Origin: GWF2-38-69 sp965228125
GTDB taxonomy: Bacteria > Verrucomicrobiota > Lentisphaeria > Victivallales > GWF2-38-69
Length of the DNA stretch: 64,000 nucleotides
Assembly (NCBI GenBank): GCA_965228125.1
Contig: OZ245791.1
Location: 806,001-870,000 of the forward strand
Direction: 5' to 3'
Shown here: in pieces, positions 53,777 through 62,913 of the stretch
Layout: every line of letters starts with the position of its first letter
Position numbering within the stretch: position 1 is the stretch's first letter
The notes under the pieces: model-generated
The model's input: only the letters and a program-made list of their open reading frames with translations
What the model was told of the DNA's origin: nothing
Databases searched by the model: none
Program-made: the position numbers and the translations under genes

Positions 53777-54998
53777 ATTTTTTTGTAATCAGCTTCAATC
53801 TTGCCAACAAATGCATCCCATTTCTGGCAATATAGTGAAGAATTATTAAAATTATTGACAACAAGCCAATTACCACAGCCAGTCCAACCATCGGTTTCTT
53901 ATGAAAACCTGACACTACGGCTGCTCCGAACGAGCCGGAAAGAAACATCACAAAAAAACAGGCCCCCAAGGCATGCCCGCTCTTGTCAGGGAAAAACTCC
54001 AAGGCTCGCATCTGCCCGGGTGTAAACATCAAGCCAAAGCCAAACCTTGTCAATCCCAAAGCTAAGCTTATAAGAATGAGCCGGACCAGCCATGAATGCT
54101 CAAAACAGTTGACCACCAATAGGAAAGCCCCAAACAAAGTTACCATATCAGCAAGAAGCATGATATCTATGTTTTTTTTCTTTTCGTTACGGAATTTGAT
54201 GTATTTTGCATACGCAGAACCGAGAAAATATGAAACGGAAGCGCCAAGAAGCACCAAAGCATACATAGTGGGTGAAAAATCGAGATCATTTATATAAATA
54301 AAACTCGATATTGTTATAAACGCAAAATAAATCGCATAATTGCCCATAATCAGCAGATTATTAATCGAATAGCGAGTGTGTCTAATTACCTTGAAATAAT
54401 CTCCAAACCATGAAATTAATGACGGCAGTTTGCCCTTTTTATTCTGATTTGTCTCCTTTACGCATTTAAGAAAAATAATAAGCGTGACTATTCCGCCAGC
54501 ACAACTGAAAGCGAAGTTCGCCCTCCAGTCAAACCACTCTGTCAGTTGAGCACCCAGAACAGGAGCAAGAGCAGGCGAAAGGACCAATCCCAGATTTATC
54601 AGGCTCATTGCTTTAAATAGCTCTTTCCCTTCAAGTAAATCATTCAAGAGAAGTCTGCATACTATAGCAAAAACAGATGTTACAACTCCCTGAAAAAACC
54701 TCAATATAATAATGCAATAGATATTTGGAGAACAGGCAATAAGCAATGATATCAGAGAATATAGAATAAGGTTAACTATCAAAACCGGCCGCCGCCCGTA
54801 TGTGTCACTAAAAACGCCCCATATAAGTGTCCCAAATGCGCACCCTATCAAGACTGTAGTTATCGTTAAACCTACAAGATCCGCGCTTGTGTTGAAATAC
54901 TTAGCCATCTCAGGCATGGCAGGCACATAGATGTCTGTCGTTGAAACCGCAAGGGTTATCATCCAAAACATCAGATAACTAACAAGGCTCTTATTCAT
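53775..54998 (-). CDS. MFS multidrug transporter, Bcr/CflA family
   Basis: The 407-residue protein has 12 predicted helices. The Bcr/CflA hallmarks are STTDIYVPAMPEMAKYF in helix 1, LIWGVFSDTYGRRPVLI (motif A) and LSPALAPVLGAQLTEWFDWR (motif C region). It exports drugs or small metabolites by proton antiport; the substrate is unknown. Its start overlaps the end of the NamZ-like gene by eight bases, so the two may be co-expressed, perhaps to move muramyl fragments or an antibiotic; that link is inference. Confidence 0.88.
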   Translation of the reverse strand: MNKSLVSYLMFWMITLAVSTTDIYVPAMPEMAKYFNTSADLVGLTITTVLIGCAFGTLIWGVFSDTYGRRPVLIVNLILYSLISLLIACSPNIYCIIILRFFQGVVTSVFAIVCRLLLNDLLEGKELFKAMSLINLGLVLSPALAPVLGAQLTEWFDWRANFAFSCAGGIVTLIIFLKCVKETNQNKKGKLPSLISWFGDYFKVIRHTRYSINNLLIMGNYAIYFAFITISSFIYINDLDFSPTMYALVLLGASVSYFLGSAYAKYIKFRNEKKKNIDIMLLADMVTLFGAFLLVVNCFEHSWLVRLILISLALGLTRFGFGLMFTPGQMRALEFFPDKSGHALGACFFVMFLSGSFGAAVVSGFHKKPMVGLAVVIGLLSIILIILHYIARNGMHLLARLKLITKK

Positions 54999-56199
54999 AA
55001 ATATAATATTTTCCTGTTTCTCCTTTGAATTTCTCTGACTGCTCTTTCCAATTGGAGAGGACGCTCTGAAAAGAATCAGATTTTCTAAGCAAACTGCTTC
55101 CCGTAAGAAGATCTATCCAGTAATGCCCTTCTTTATCCGGCGCGTTAAACTCGAATTTGTCTTTATAAAGTTCTTTTATTTTAAAAAGAAGATTAACCGA
55201 AACCGTCACCGCTTTAAAACTTTGTTTGTTAGTAACAATAATGCCTATTCCTCCGCAGAGTTCACCACTGTATTTATCGGCTAACGGGCTAAAGTAAAGA
55301 GCCCTGAATTTAACTCCATCCAAACCAAGTCCATTCATCTCTTCTGATAGTTTCTCGGGATCTTTAATCCAGGGTGCACCGATTTGCACAAATGGCATGG
55401 CGGTTCCTCTGCCTACTGACAGATTGGTTCCTTCAAAAAAACATGTCCCCGCATAAACCAGTGCTGTTTCAGGGGTCGGGATATTCGGAGATGTCGGAAT
55501 CCATTGCAATTTTGTATCCTTCCAGTACATATTGCGGGTGTAATTTAACATCGGAATAACAGTCAGTTTGCATCCGATATCCATTTTATCATTGAGATAT
55601 TTTGCAAGTTCGCCACAGGTCAAACCGTATCTGACAGGAATTGGCGCAATCCCGACAAAAGAGTCAAAGCCCTTTGCTATAATCCCGCCTTCAACAACAT
55701 CCCCTGATAACGGGTCAGGACGGTCGAATACCACAAATTCCTTGTCGAATTCCTTGCAGGATTTCATGGCAAGCACCATGGTCGAAATATAAGTATAGAA
55801 TCTTGCTCCGACATCCTGAACATCATAGGCTAATACATCTATGCCCTTTAGCATCTCTTGACTAGGAGCAATGCCTGTCCCATTCCTGTACAAACTGTAA
55901 ACATGCAGTTTTGTCTTTGCGTCCGTGTAGGAGTCCACATTATCGCCAGGGCCAGCATCTCCTCTGATACCATGTTCAGGGCAATAAAGAGCTGTCAGGT
56001 TGGTTTTCGCTTTCAAAACATCAATCGTTGGCACAAAATTCGAGTTCAAACCCGTCTGATTGGTAATAAGCCCTACTTTTTTTCCTTCAAAAATATCCAA
56101 ATAACTTCCGATATTATCAATACCTAGTGTAACTCTATCTGTACCAAAGACATTAAGACTCAATAGTACAAATAAAAGAAAGGATTGCAAGAACTTCAT
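54991..56199 (-). CDS. Exo-beta-N-acetylmuramidase NamZ-like (DUF1343)
   Basis: The 402-residue protein has a signal peptide (KFLQSFLLFVLLSLNVFG) and a DUF1343 domain. Signatures are VGLITNQTGLNSNF, LYCPEHGIRGDAGPGDNVDS, LAYDVQDVGARFYTYISTM, FVVFDRPDPLSGDVVEGG and PSPNIPTPETALVYAGTCFFEGTNLSVGRGT. The family (NamZ, GH171) removes terminal MurNAc from peptidoglycan fragments in the periplasm. The start at 56199 is an ATG with CCTGAAAAAC upstream. It overlaps the MFS gene by eight bases. Confidence 0.88.
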   Translation of the reverse strand: MKFLQSFLLFVLLSLNVFGTDRVTLGIDNIGSYLDIFEGKKVGLITNQTGLNSNFVPTIDVLKAKTNLTALYCPEHGIRGDAGPGDNVDSYTDAKTKLHVYSLYRNGTGIAPSQEMLKGIDVLAYDVQDVGARFYTYISTMVLAMKSCKEFDKEFVVFDRPDPLSGDVVEGGIIAKGFDSFVGIAPIPVRYGLTCGELAKYLNDKMDIGCKLTVIPMLNYTRNMYWKDTKLQWIPTSPNIPTPETALVYAGTCFFEGTNLSVGRGTAMPFVQIGAPWIKDPEKLSEEMNGLGLDGVKFRALYFSPLADKYSGELCGGIGIIVTNKQSFKAVTVSVNLLFKIKELYKDKFEFNAPDKEGHYWIDLLTGSSLLRKSDSFQSVLSNWKEQSEKFKGETGKYYIYE

Positions 56200-56367
56200 G
56201 TTTTTCAGGATTTATAGCAGACCAAATAAAGTTTTCTACGCAGGATTATAAACCTTCCTATGCCAAATTCGATATATTAATTATCATTTTTGACTGGAAT
56301 CTACTATTTCTCATCTTTGATAAGTGATTTTATTGTTATGAGAGAAGAATGAATAATAAATATCCAA

Positions 56368-58887
56368 TCAAAATAGTTCTGGCTGATCAAGGCCAGTAGG
56401 AGACGGCTGTCTCTTGCGGGATTTACTCTTATGGCTGGCCAAGGTTGGCTGCCCCTCTTTGATAGCATTATTTTCAAGGTTTTCGAGGATTTCCTTTGCG
56501 CGTTTTATAACCTTTTCAGGGAGGCCGGCAAGTTTTGCCACATAGATTCCGTAGCTCTTATCGGCGGCGCCCGGAATTATCTGTCTGAGAAAGATTACTT
56601 TATCTCCATATTCCTTAACGGCGACATTGAAGTTTTTTACACCCGAACATGTCATAGCAAGTTCGGTAAGTTCATGATAGTGCGTGGCAAAAAGGGTTTT
56701 TGCTCTGGAAGCAGGCGTATTATGGATAAACTCAGCCACCGACCATGCGATACTTAATCCGTCGAAAGTGCTGGTTCCTCTGCCGATTTCATCCAGAATA
56801 ACCAAACTCTTTTCAGTCGCATTATTGAGGATATTGGCAGTTTCTACCATTTCGACCATGAATGTACTTTGTCCTTTGGATAAATCGTCGGAGGCCCCTA
56901 CCCTTGTAAATATCCTGTCAACTATACCTATTACAGCCTTCTCAGCAGGAACAAATGAACCCATCTGCGCCATAAGGACAATCAAGGCTACTTGCCTGAT
57001 GTATGTGGATTTACCAGCCATGTTCGGGCCGGTAATTATAATGATATTGTTATCCAGATTATCCAGAAGCGTATCATTGGAAACAAACCGCTCGTCTTTC
57101 AACAGCGACTCCACGACAGGATGCCTTCCTCCTGTAATGCATATCTGGTCATCATCATTTATAGTCGGCCTGCGGTAATCATTTTTTCTGGCAGTTTCGG
57201 CAAACGCGCAAAGTACGTCTATAGCAGCTATAGCCTGAGCTGTTTCACGAATTTCCTTTGTAAATGAGGCGCATTTTTCTCTTACTTCCTGAAATATTTC
57301 GTATTCGAGAGCCTTAGCTTTGTCTTCTGCCCCAAGAACCTTGTTTTCAACTTCCTTCAATTCAGGAGTAATAAACCGTTCTGCATTTACCATGGTCTGT
57401 TTTCGGATGTAATCCTCGGGAACAGACAGGAGGTTTGATCTTGTTATTTCTATGTAGTAACCAAAGACTTTATTGTAACGAATCTTAAGGGATTTAATCC
57501 CTGTCCTTTCCTGTTCTTTTGCCTGAAGAGCTGCTATCCAGTTTTTTCCTTCTTTTGAAGCAGAACGAAACTCGTCAAGCTCGCCATTGAAGCCATCTCG
57601 AATCATGGAGCCATCTGTTATATTAAGCGGAGGTTCATCTACTATTGCTTTGGAAATGAGTTCAGTAATCTCAGGAAAAAGTTTTATCTGCAAACTCAAT
57701 TCTTCTATCAGAGAGGTTTTAAAATTTGACAGAATCGACTTGATGCCTGGCAATACTTCCAGACTCGAAGCCAAAGCAGATAAATCTCTGGCATTGGATG
57801 AACCAATATTGATTCTGGCGATAATTCTTTCTAAATCCTTGACAGCGCATAAAGTCTCCTGAAGCTCCGCAAGGGTAAGAGGTTCGTCTTTAAAAGACTC
57901 CACGCTTTCCAGTCTCTGATTTATTCTGCTCTTAATATATAACGGCTGGACTATCCACTCCCTCAAAAGTCTGGCCCCCATAGATGTACGGGTATCATCG
58001 AGGACTGTTATCAAAGAACTTTCTTTTAACCTTCTTGCGGATTCTAACAGTTCCAGATTCCTTCTTGTCGCATTGTCAAGAAGCATGAACTCCTTGGTGT
58101 TATAGTACTTTAGAGAATTAATATGTTTGGCTTCGTGTTTCAAGTTCTCTAAAACATAATACAGTGCTGCTCCCGCGGCAGAAATGGCAGAAGTCAGGGC
58201 TTGGCATCCGAATGAATCCAAAGTAGCAACGGAAAAGTGGGTTTTGAGGTAACTTTCGCAGTTGTCATAAGAAAACATATAATCATCAAGAGAAGTCCAA
58301 AGCATGGAAGATTCTGAGAGCATCTTCAGATTCTGAGATTTCCAATCGGCAATGAGGGATTCGGCAATGAGTATCTCTTTTGTTTGCAGCCTCAGTAACT
58401 CGTTCATTAGCTCTTCAATTGAATCAAGCTCTGTTATTTTAAATACTCCTGTACTGACATCAATATAAGCCAAACCGTATTTATTTTTCGTTGTTAAGCT
58501 AACTGCCGCCAGATAATTATTCTGAGTCGGAATCAGGGTAGAGGTATCTATAAGTGTGCCAGGAGTGATGATCCTGGTCACTTCCCTTTTGACTATCCCT
58601 TTAACAAGTTTTGGATCCTCAACCTGATCGGCAATGGCTATTTTTACTCCTGATTGTGCCAGCTTCGGCAGGTAATTATCCAAAGCGTGAAATGGAATCC
58701 CGCACATTGGCACCGAGTTTCTTCTTGTCAGGGTTATATCCAGGAGTTTGCTTCCTCTTACAGCATCATCGAAAAACATTTCGTAAAAATCACCCAGCCT
58801 GAAAAATAAAATAGCGTCATCAGGGATGTTGTTTTTCACTTCCCTGTACTGACGCATCATCGGAGTCAAGTTTTCAAAAGATTCCAA
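56368..58887 (-). CDS. mutS: DNA mismatch repair protein MutS
   Basis: The 839-residue protein has the mismatch-reading motif GDFYEMF (Phe34, Glu36) at the N-terminus. Domain order is normal: connector, core, clamp and ATPase. The ATPase has TGPNMAGKSTYIRQVALI (Walker A), SLVILDEIGRGTSTFDGLS (Walker B and signature) and LFATHYHELTEL. The C-terminal tail has an LENLEN helix for oligomerisation, then a short basic stretch and a DQPELF end. No mutL is next to it. It lies 43 bases from pyrC. Confidence 0.96.
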   Translation of the reverse strand: MESFENLTPMMRQYREVKNNIPDDAILFFRLGDFYEMFFDDAVRGSKLLDITLTRRNSVPMCGIPFHALDNYLPKLAQSGVKIAIADQVEDPKLVKGIVKREVTRIITPGTLIDTSTLIPTQNNYLAAVSLTTKNKYGLAYIDVSTGVFKITELDSIEELMNELLRLQTKEILIAESLIADWKSQNLKMLSESSMLWTSLDDYMFSYDNCESYLKTHFSVATLDSFGCQALTSAISAAGAALYYVLENLKHEAKHINSLKYYNTKEFMLLDNATRRNLELLESARRLKESSLITVLDDTRTSMGARLLREWIVQPLYIKSRINQRLESVESFKDEPLTLAELQETLCAVKDLERIIARINIGSSNARDLSALASSLEVLPGIKSILSNFKTSLIEELSLQIKLFPEITELISKAIVDEPPLNITDGSMIRDGFNGELDEFRSASKEGKNWIAALQAKEQERTGIKSLKIRYNKVFGYYIEITRSNLLSVPEDYIRKQTMVNAERFITPELKEVENKVLGAEDKAKALEYEIFQEVREKCASFTKEIRETAQAIAAIDVLCAFAETARKNDYRRPTINDDDQICITGGRHPVVESLLKDERFVSNDTLLDNLDNNIIIITGPNMAGKSTYIRQVALIVLMAQMGSFVPAEKAVIGIVDRIFTRVGASDDLSKGQSTFMVEMVETANILNNATEKSLVILDEIGRGTSTFDGLSIAWSVAEFIHNTPASRAKTLFATHYHELTELAMTCSGVKNFNVAVKEYGDKVIFLRQIIPGAADKSYGIYVAKLAGLPEKVIKRAKEILENLENNAIKEGQPTLASHKSKSRKRQPSPTGLDQPELF

Positions 58888-58929
58888 AGCTAATTCCTCC
58901 GATATTTAAGTTGGCTCAGTTGAAATAAA

Positions 58930-60240
58930 CTAAATTAGTCCTTGCACACCGCTAATCATGCTGTAAACAAAATGCCCGGAAATGACTGTACCAAGCACTC
59001 TTCCCTTGACTTCCCGGCCGTTAAACGGAGTGTTCCTCGATTTCGAGTAAAAACCATCCGAATCAATTGTGTACTTCACATCAGGATTGAATATTGTCAA
59101 ATCAGCCTTTCTGCCAATTTCAATAGAACCTATGTCCAAACCAAGAACCTGAGCAGGCCCTAGTGTAAACTTTGAAACTAGTTCGGACAGCGACAGAAAA
59201 CCTTTATGATAGAGTTCAGTCAGACATATAGGCACTGCTGTTTCAAGACCGATAACCCCAAAAGGAGCATATGCAAACTCGACAAGTTTGTCTGTAGTAG
59301 TGTGAGGGGCATGGTCTGTGGCTATCACGGAAATAGTCCCGTCCTGCAATCCTTTTATAAGCTTTTCCCTGTCCTGCTCTGTCCTAAGCGGCGGGCTCAT
59401 TTTAAAGTTTGTATCATAATTCTTGACACATTCGTCAGTCAACGCAATGTGATGAGGCGTAACTTCTGCCGATACTTCTATTTTTCTCTTCTGAGCTTCC
59501 CTTATCATATCCACGCTTGCTCCGGCACTGACATGCTGAATGTGGACTTTCCAGTTTGCAGCTTCAGCTAAAATAATATCTCTTGCAAGCATGATAGTTT
59601 CAGCTGCTACAGGAATACCTCTCAACCCCTTAATAGTGCTCCAATATCCTTCGGCAGCAATCCCGCCCTCAGACAGGAATGCATCCTGGCAATGATCCAA
59701 AACAGGTATTTTGAAGGTCTTTGAGTAAATAAGGACATGCTTCATTAATTCATTGTTCTGAACACATTTACCATCATCGGTAATCGCTACAATTCCAGCT
59801 CTTTTTAGCCCGCCTATAGGGCTCATTTCCACGCCTTCGCTTCCCTTAGAAATACATCCTGAAGGAAGGACATTGACAAAAGCTGATTCCTCGCAATGAG
59901 TTTTAATGTACTCAATCGTGCTTGCATTGTCTGCCAATGGACTAGTGTTGGGCATTGCTACAATAGAGGTAAAACCGCCTGCTGCTGCTGCCATAGTCCC
60001 AGTCCTTATCGTCTCTTTATCCTTGCCGCCCGGTTCTCTCAAATGGACGTGCATGTCTATAAATCCAGGGGATACAACAAGTCCTTTAAGATTTACCCTC
60101 TTCGGTTTCTCTACTTTAGACGGATCGGCAAAAAGACCATTTTCTATTCCGATATCACAAACGCCATCCAGTCCGTTTTTGGGATCAACGACTCTGGCAT
60201 TTTGAAGTATATAATTGGTGTTTTTTTTCTTAGTTAGCAT
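58930..60240 (-). CDS. pyrC: Dihydroorotase
   Basis: This 436-residue type I amidohydrolase is the third enzyme of pyrimidine synthesis. Zn ligands are visible: GFIDMHVHLREPGGKD (His-x-His), HCQDAFLS, HIQHVSAG and SVIATDHAPHTTTDK, whose Asp is the catalytic acid. The C-terminal ILDFNPDVKYTI-like end (TIFNPDVKYTI) is normal. Only 19 bases separate it from pyrB upstream, so pyrR-pyrB-pyrC form one operon. Confidence 0.95.
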   Translation of the reverse strand: MLTKKKNTNYILQNARVVDPKNGLDGVCDIGIENGLFADPSKVEKPKRVNLKGLVVSPGFIDMHVHLREPGGKDKETIRTGTMAAAAGGFTSIVAMPNTSPLADNASTIEYIKTHCEESAFVNVLPSGCISKGSEGVEMSPIGGLKRAGIVAITDDGKCVQNNELMKHVLIYSKTFKIPVLDHCQDAFLSEGGIAAEGYWSTIKGLRGIPVAAETIMLARDIILAEAANWKVHIQHVSAGASVDMIREAQKRKIEVSAEVTPHHIALTDECVKNYDTNFKMSPPLRTEQDREKLIKGLQDGTISVIATDHAPHTTTDKLVEFAYAPFGVIGLETAVPICLTELYHKGFLSLSELVSKFTLGPAQVLGLDIGSIEIGRKADLTIFNPDVKYTIDSDGFYSKSRNTPFNGREVKGRVLGTVISGHFVYSMISGVQGLI

Positions 60241-60259
60241 ATTTGAGCCTCAAGTAATT

Positions 60260-61195
60260 TTAAGATTTTAGACATCCTGATACAAGATAAAGAACCGCCA
60301 TTCTGACGGCCAAACCATTAGTAACCTGCTGCAAAATAACAGATTGGCCTCCGTCCGCATATTCTGAATCAAGCTCGACTCCTCTATTGATAGGCCCAGG
60401 GTGCATTATCAGGGTATCTTTCTTGATATATTTTATGCTTTCTCTATTTATCCCGTACACTGAAGCGTACTCGGATATGCTAGGAAAATATGAGGCTCTC
60501 TGTCGTTCGTGCTGGATTCTGAGAAGATTAACTACATCGGCATCCGAAACGGCATCCTTGAGATTGTCACAAAGCCTTACCCCGATTTTTTCAAATTCTT
60601 TCGGAAGAAGAGTAGAAGGCCCGGCAATAGTAACATTGGCGCCGAGTTTAAGTAAAGCATAGATGTTGCTTCTGGCCACACGGCTGTGCAGTATATCGCC
60701 AATGATCGAAATATTCAGCCCTTTGAATTTTTTCTTCTTCTCTCTAATGGTAAAAATATCAAGCAGTGCCTGGGTAGGATGCTCGTGCGCACCGTCCCCC
60801 GCATTGATAATCCCGCATTTAAGATTTTTAGCAAGGAATTGGTGAGCACCTGAAGCAGCGTGCCTCATCACGATTATATCCACCTGCAAAGCTTCTATGT
60901 TCTTAGCGGTGTCAAGAAGAGATTCTCCTTTAGTTAAACTGCTGGTAGAAGCAGACATATTAATTATGTCGGCGCTTAATCTCTGTTCGGCAAGTTCAAA
61001 TGACGCTCTCGTCCTGGTGCTTGGTTCGACAAAGAAATTAACTACTGTTTTACCTCTCAAAGCCGGCACTTTCTTAACTCTGCGCTCATTTACCTTTTTA
61101 AACTCTTCAGCTGTGTCAAGGATAAGAGTAATTTCTTCGGCAGACAGATCCTCCATTCCTATCAGATCTTTTCTGTTCCATTTAATCTCTGTCAT
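60260..61195 (-). CDS. pyrB: Aspartate carbamoyltransferase, catalytic chain
   Basis: From the ATG at 61195 the protein has 311 residues, the normal length; an upstream start at 61276 would add 27 residues lying inside pyrR. AGAGGA lies upstream of 61195. Signatures are FFVEPSTRTRASFELAEQRL (carbamoyl-phosphate site), MRHAASGAHQFLAKN, INAGDGAHEHPTQALLDI and MHPGPINRGVELD. It makes carbamoyl-aspartate. Its first 14 bases overlap the end of pyrR. No pyrI is present. Confidence 0.95.
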   Translation of the reverse strand: MTEIKWNRKDLIGMEDLSAEEITLILDTAEEFKKVNERRVKKVPALRGKTVVNFFVEPSTRTRASFELAEQRLSADIINMSASTSSLTKGESLLDTAKNIEALQVDIIVMRHAASGAHQFLAKNLKCGIINAGDGAHEHPTQALLDIFTIREKKKKFKGLNISIIGDILHSRVARSNIYALLKLGANVTIAGPSTLLPKEFEKIGVRLCDNLKDAVSDADVVNLLRIQHERQRASYFPSISEYASVYGINRESIKYIKKDTLIMHPGPINRGVELDSEYADGGQSVILQQVTNGLAVRMAVLYLVSGCLKS

Positions 61196-61757
61196 TTCTG
61201 TCGTCCTCTTTGCTAGATTTTGTGTAAACAATGTCTTCGCCATCATGTTCCTTAAAGTTGACATGGACTTTCTCATCCATAGGTACAGAATATTTCATTC
61301 CTACAAAGTCAGCACTAATTGGAAACTCTCTGCCTCCCCTGTCCACCAAAACAGCAAGCCTTATAGCTTTTGGCCTGCCAAAATCGGTAATCCCGTCTAA
61401 AGCCGCCCTGATAGTCCTTCCTGTTGATAAGACGTCATCCACAAGAACTATATTCCTGTCATTTACATCAAAAGGCATATTGGTCTCCAATATTCTGGAG
61501 AGATTTTTTCTCATACCAATATCATCTCTGTACATGCTTGTGTCTATCGTGCCTATAAGAGGTTTGTTCCCTGACATGGCAAAAACTCTTTTATAAAGTC
61601 TTTGGGCCAACCATGCCCCTCTTTTCTGAATTCCAAGAAAAGCCATGCTTTTGAGTTCTTTTCCGGGAAAACTTTCAATGATTTTGGAGGCTAACTTTTC
61701 TATAGCCAGCTCCATCGCCTTGGCATCCATCAAGCGATTTTCCATTTTGTCTTCCAT
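61182..61757 (-). CDS. pyrR: Pyrimidine operon regulator/uracil phosphoribosyltransferase
   Basis: The 191-residue PRT-fold protein has NIVLVDDVLSTGRTIRAALDGI, the PRPP-binding motif. GTIDTSMYRDDIG is the PyrR-type UMP loop, and LVDRGGREFPISADFVG follows. In Bacillus PyrR binds mRNA to attenuate pyr transcription and has weak uracil phosphoribosyltransferase activity. I see no PyrR-binding loop or attenuator in the 111 bases upstream. The start may be 61757 or the ATG at 61745, which has GGAAG upstream. Confidence 0.92.
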   Translation of the reverse strand: MEDKMENRLMDAKAMELAIEKLASKIIESFPGKELKSMAFLGIQKRGAWLAQRLYKRVFAMSGNKPLIGTIDTSMYRDDIGMRKNLSRILETNMPFDVNDRNIVLVDDVLSTGRTIRAALDGITDFGRPKAIRLAVLVDRGGREFPISADFVGMKYSVPMDEKVHVNFKEHDGEDIVYTKSSKEDDRNDRD

Positions 61758-61868
61758 AATTTAAATTCGCCTTTCCGCAAAAATTATAAAATCTTTAAGC
61801 ATTAAGGAAGAACGATACAGATATTCCAGATATCTTTCAATGCGGCTAACAATTTTCTAACCATGAAA

Positions 61869-62780
61869 CTATACAGGATGTTCAAATCCTAAGGAGATAT
61901 TTTCACATAAGTCCGATTCTGTTTTGTGATCTTTAATCCACACACCGTTAAGATGATCAGATGCTATGCCAATTCTTGAAAGCTCCACATCATTAAAAGG
62001 CCATTCTTGTAAAAGTCTGCTATCAAGTTCAGGCCTAACCGAGAAAACAAGTTCGTAATCTTCACCATCAGTTAATGCATTCATGAGAGACTTTGCCCCG
62101 TCCCTGAACAAAACCTTATCTGAGAATAATGATATTGTCACTTTTGAAGCTTCAGCAAACCTCTTTAAATCCATAAGCAGACCGTCACTCACATCCATCA
62201 TCGCATTAGTAAAGCACCCTGCCAAAAATCTCGATTGCTCCAATCTGGGAATGAATCCAAGATGATGCTTTGATTCAAAGGAATTTCCAAACCTGCCTGT
62301 GGCATAAATTAAATCCCCAGCCTTTATGTTAGACCTTAAGCATAAATTTTCTTTCCTTACTTTTCCTAAGATAGCCAAAGTAAAAACTTCGAAATTTTTA
62401 TGTTTTACTGAGGAAAAATCACCTCCGCATACACTCATATTCCAAACTTCAGCTTCTTTAGCTATCCCGCTGTAAATCCTCTCGAGTCTTTGATAGCTGG
62501 AACTAACTGCTGCTGTAATGACGGCGAAAAAGGGTTCCCCTCCCATGGATGCAATATCACTAATGTTGCGTTTAACCAGCTTTTTGCCGACAAGTTCGGG
62601 ATCATCTGAATCATAAAGATAATGCACATCAGAGACCACTTGATCAACTGCATATAGAGTAAATTCATCTTCTTTTTCGTCCACTCGTAAAACAGCACAA
62701 TCATCTCCTGGCCCGACTATTACATCTGGGTTCTGTTTAAACATGGGAATGACTTTTTTCAGAAACTCGTTCTCATTCAT
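61869..62780 (-). CDS. thiL: Thiamine-monophosphate kinase
   Basis: The 303-residue AIR synthase-related kinase makes thiamine diphosphate. Motifs are VGPGDDCAVLRVDE (Mg/ATP site), YAVDQVVSDVHYLYDSDDPE, KLVKRNISDIASMGGEPFFA, DFSSVKH and AMMDVSDGLLMDLKRFAEAS. GEDYELVFSV marks the C-terminal region. It lies 111 bases from pyrR and may share its transcript, though a separate promoter is possible. Confidence 0.94.
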   Translation of the reverse strand: MNENEFLKKVIPMFKQNPDVIVGPGDDCAVLRVDEKEDEFTLYAVDQVVSDVHYLYDSDDPELVGKKLVKRNISDIASMGGEPFFAVITAAVSSSYQRLERIYSGIAKEAEVWNMSVCGGDFSSVKHKNFEVFTLAILGKVRKENLCLRSNIKAGDLIYATGRFGNSFESKHHLGFIPRLEQSRFLAGCFTNAMMDVSDGLLMDLKRFAEASKVTISLFSDKVLFRDGAKSLMNALTDGEDYELVFSVRPELDSRLLQEWPFNDVELSRIGIASDHLNGVWIKDHKTESDLCENISLGFEHPV

Positions 62781-62913
62781 GGATATTTAATGAAAATTAT
62801 TTATTATAAAACAGATAATGATTATTGGACATGTTTGATTTTTATTTGCTCTTAAATTATAATGCTTATCAGTCCCAATAGAAGCATCTCTCCACTCTTT
62901 TTACTTTAAACTT

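Noticed and set aside
53801..54297. Plus-strand open frames over the MFS gene
   Set aside because: They are antisense to well-supported transmembrane segments and lack any signal.
61196..61276. Longer pyrB start at 61276
   Set aside because: The extra 27 residues lie within pyrR and do not resemble the family; AGAGGA supports 61195.
61758..61868. PyrR-binding attenuator upstream of pyrR
   Set aside because: I looked for an anti-antiterminator loop and terminator hairpin and saw neither.
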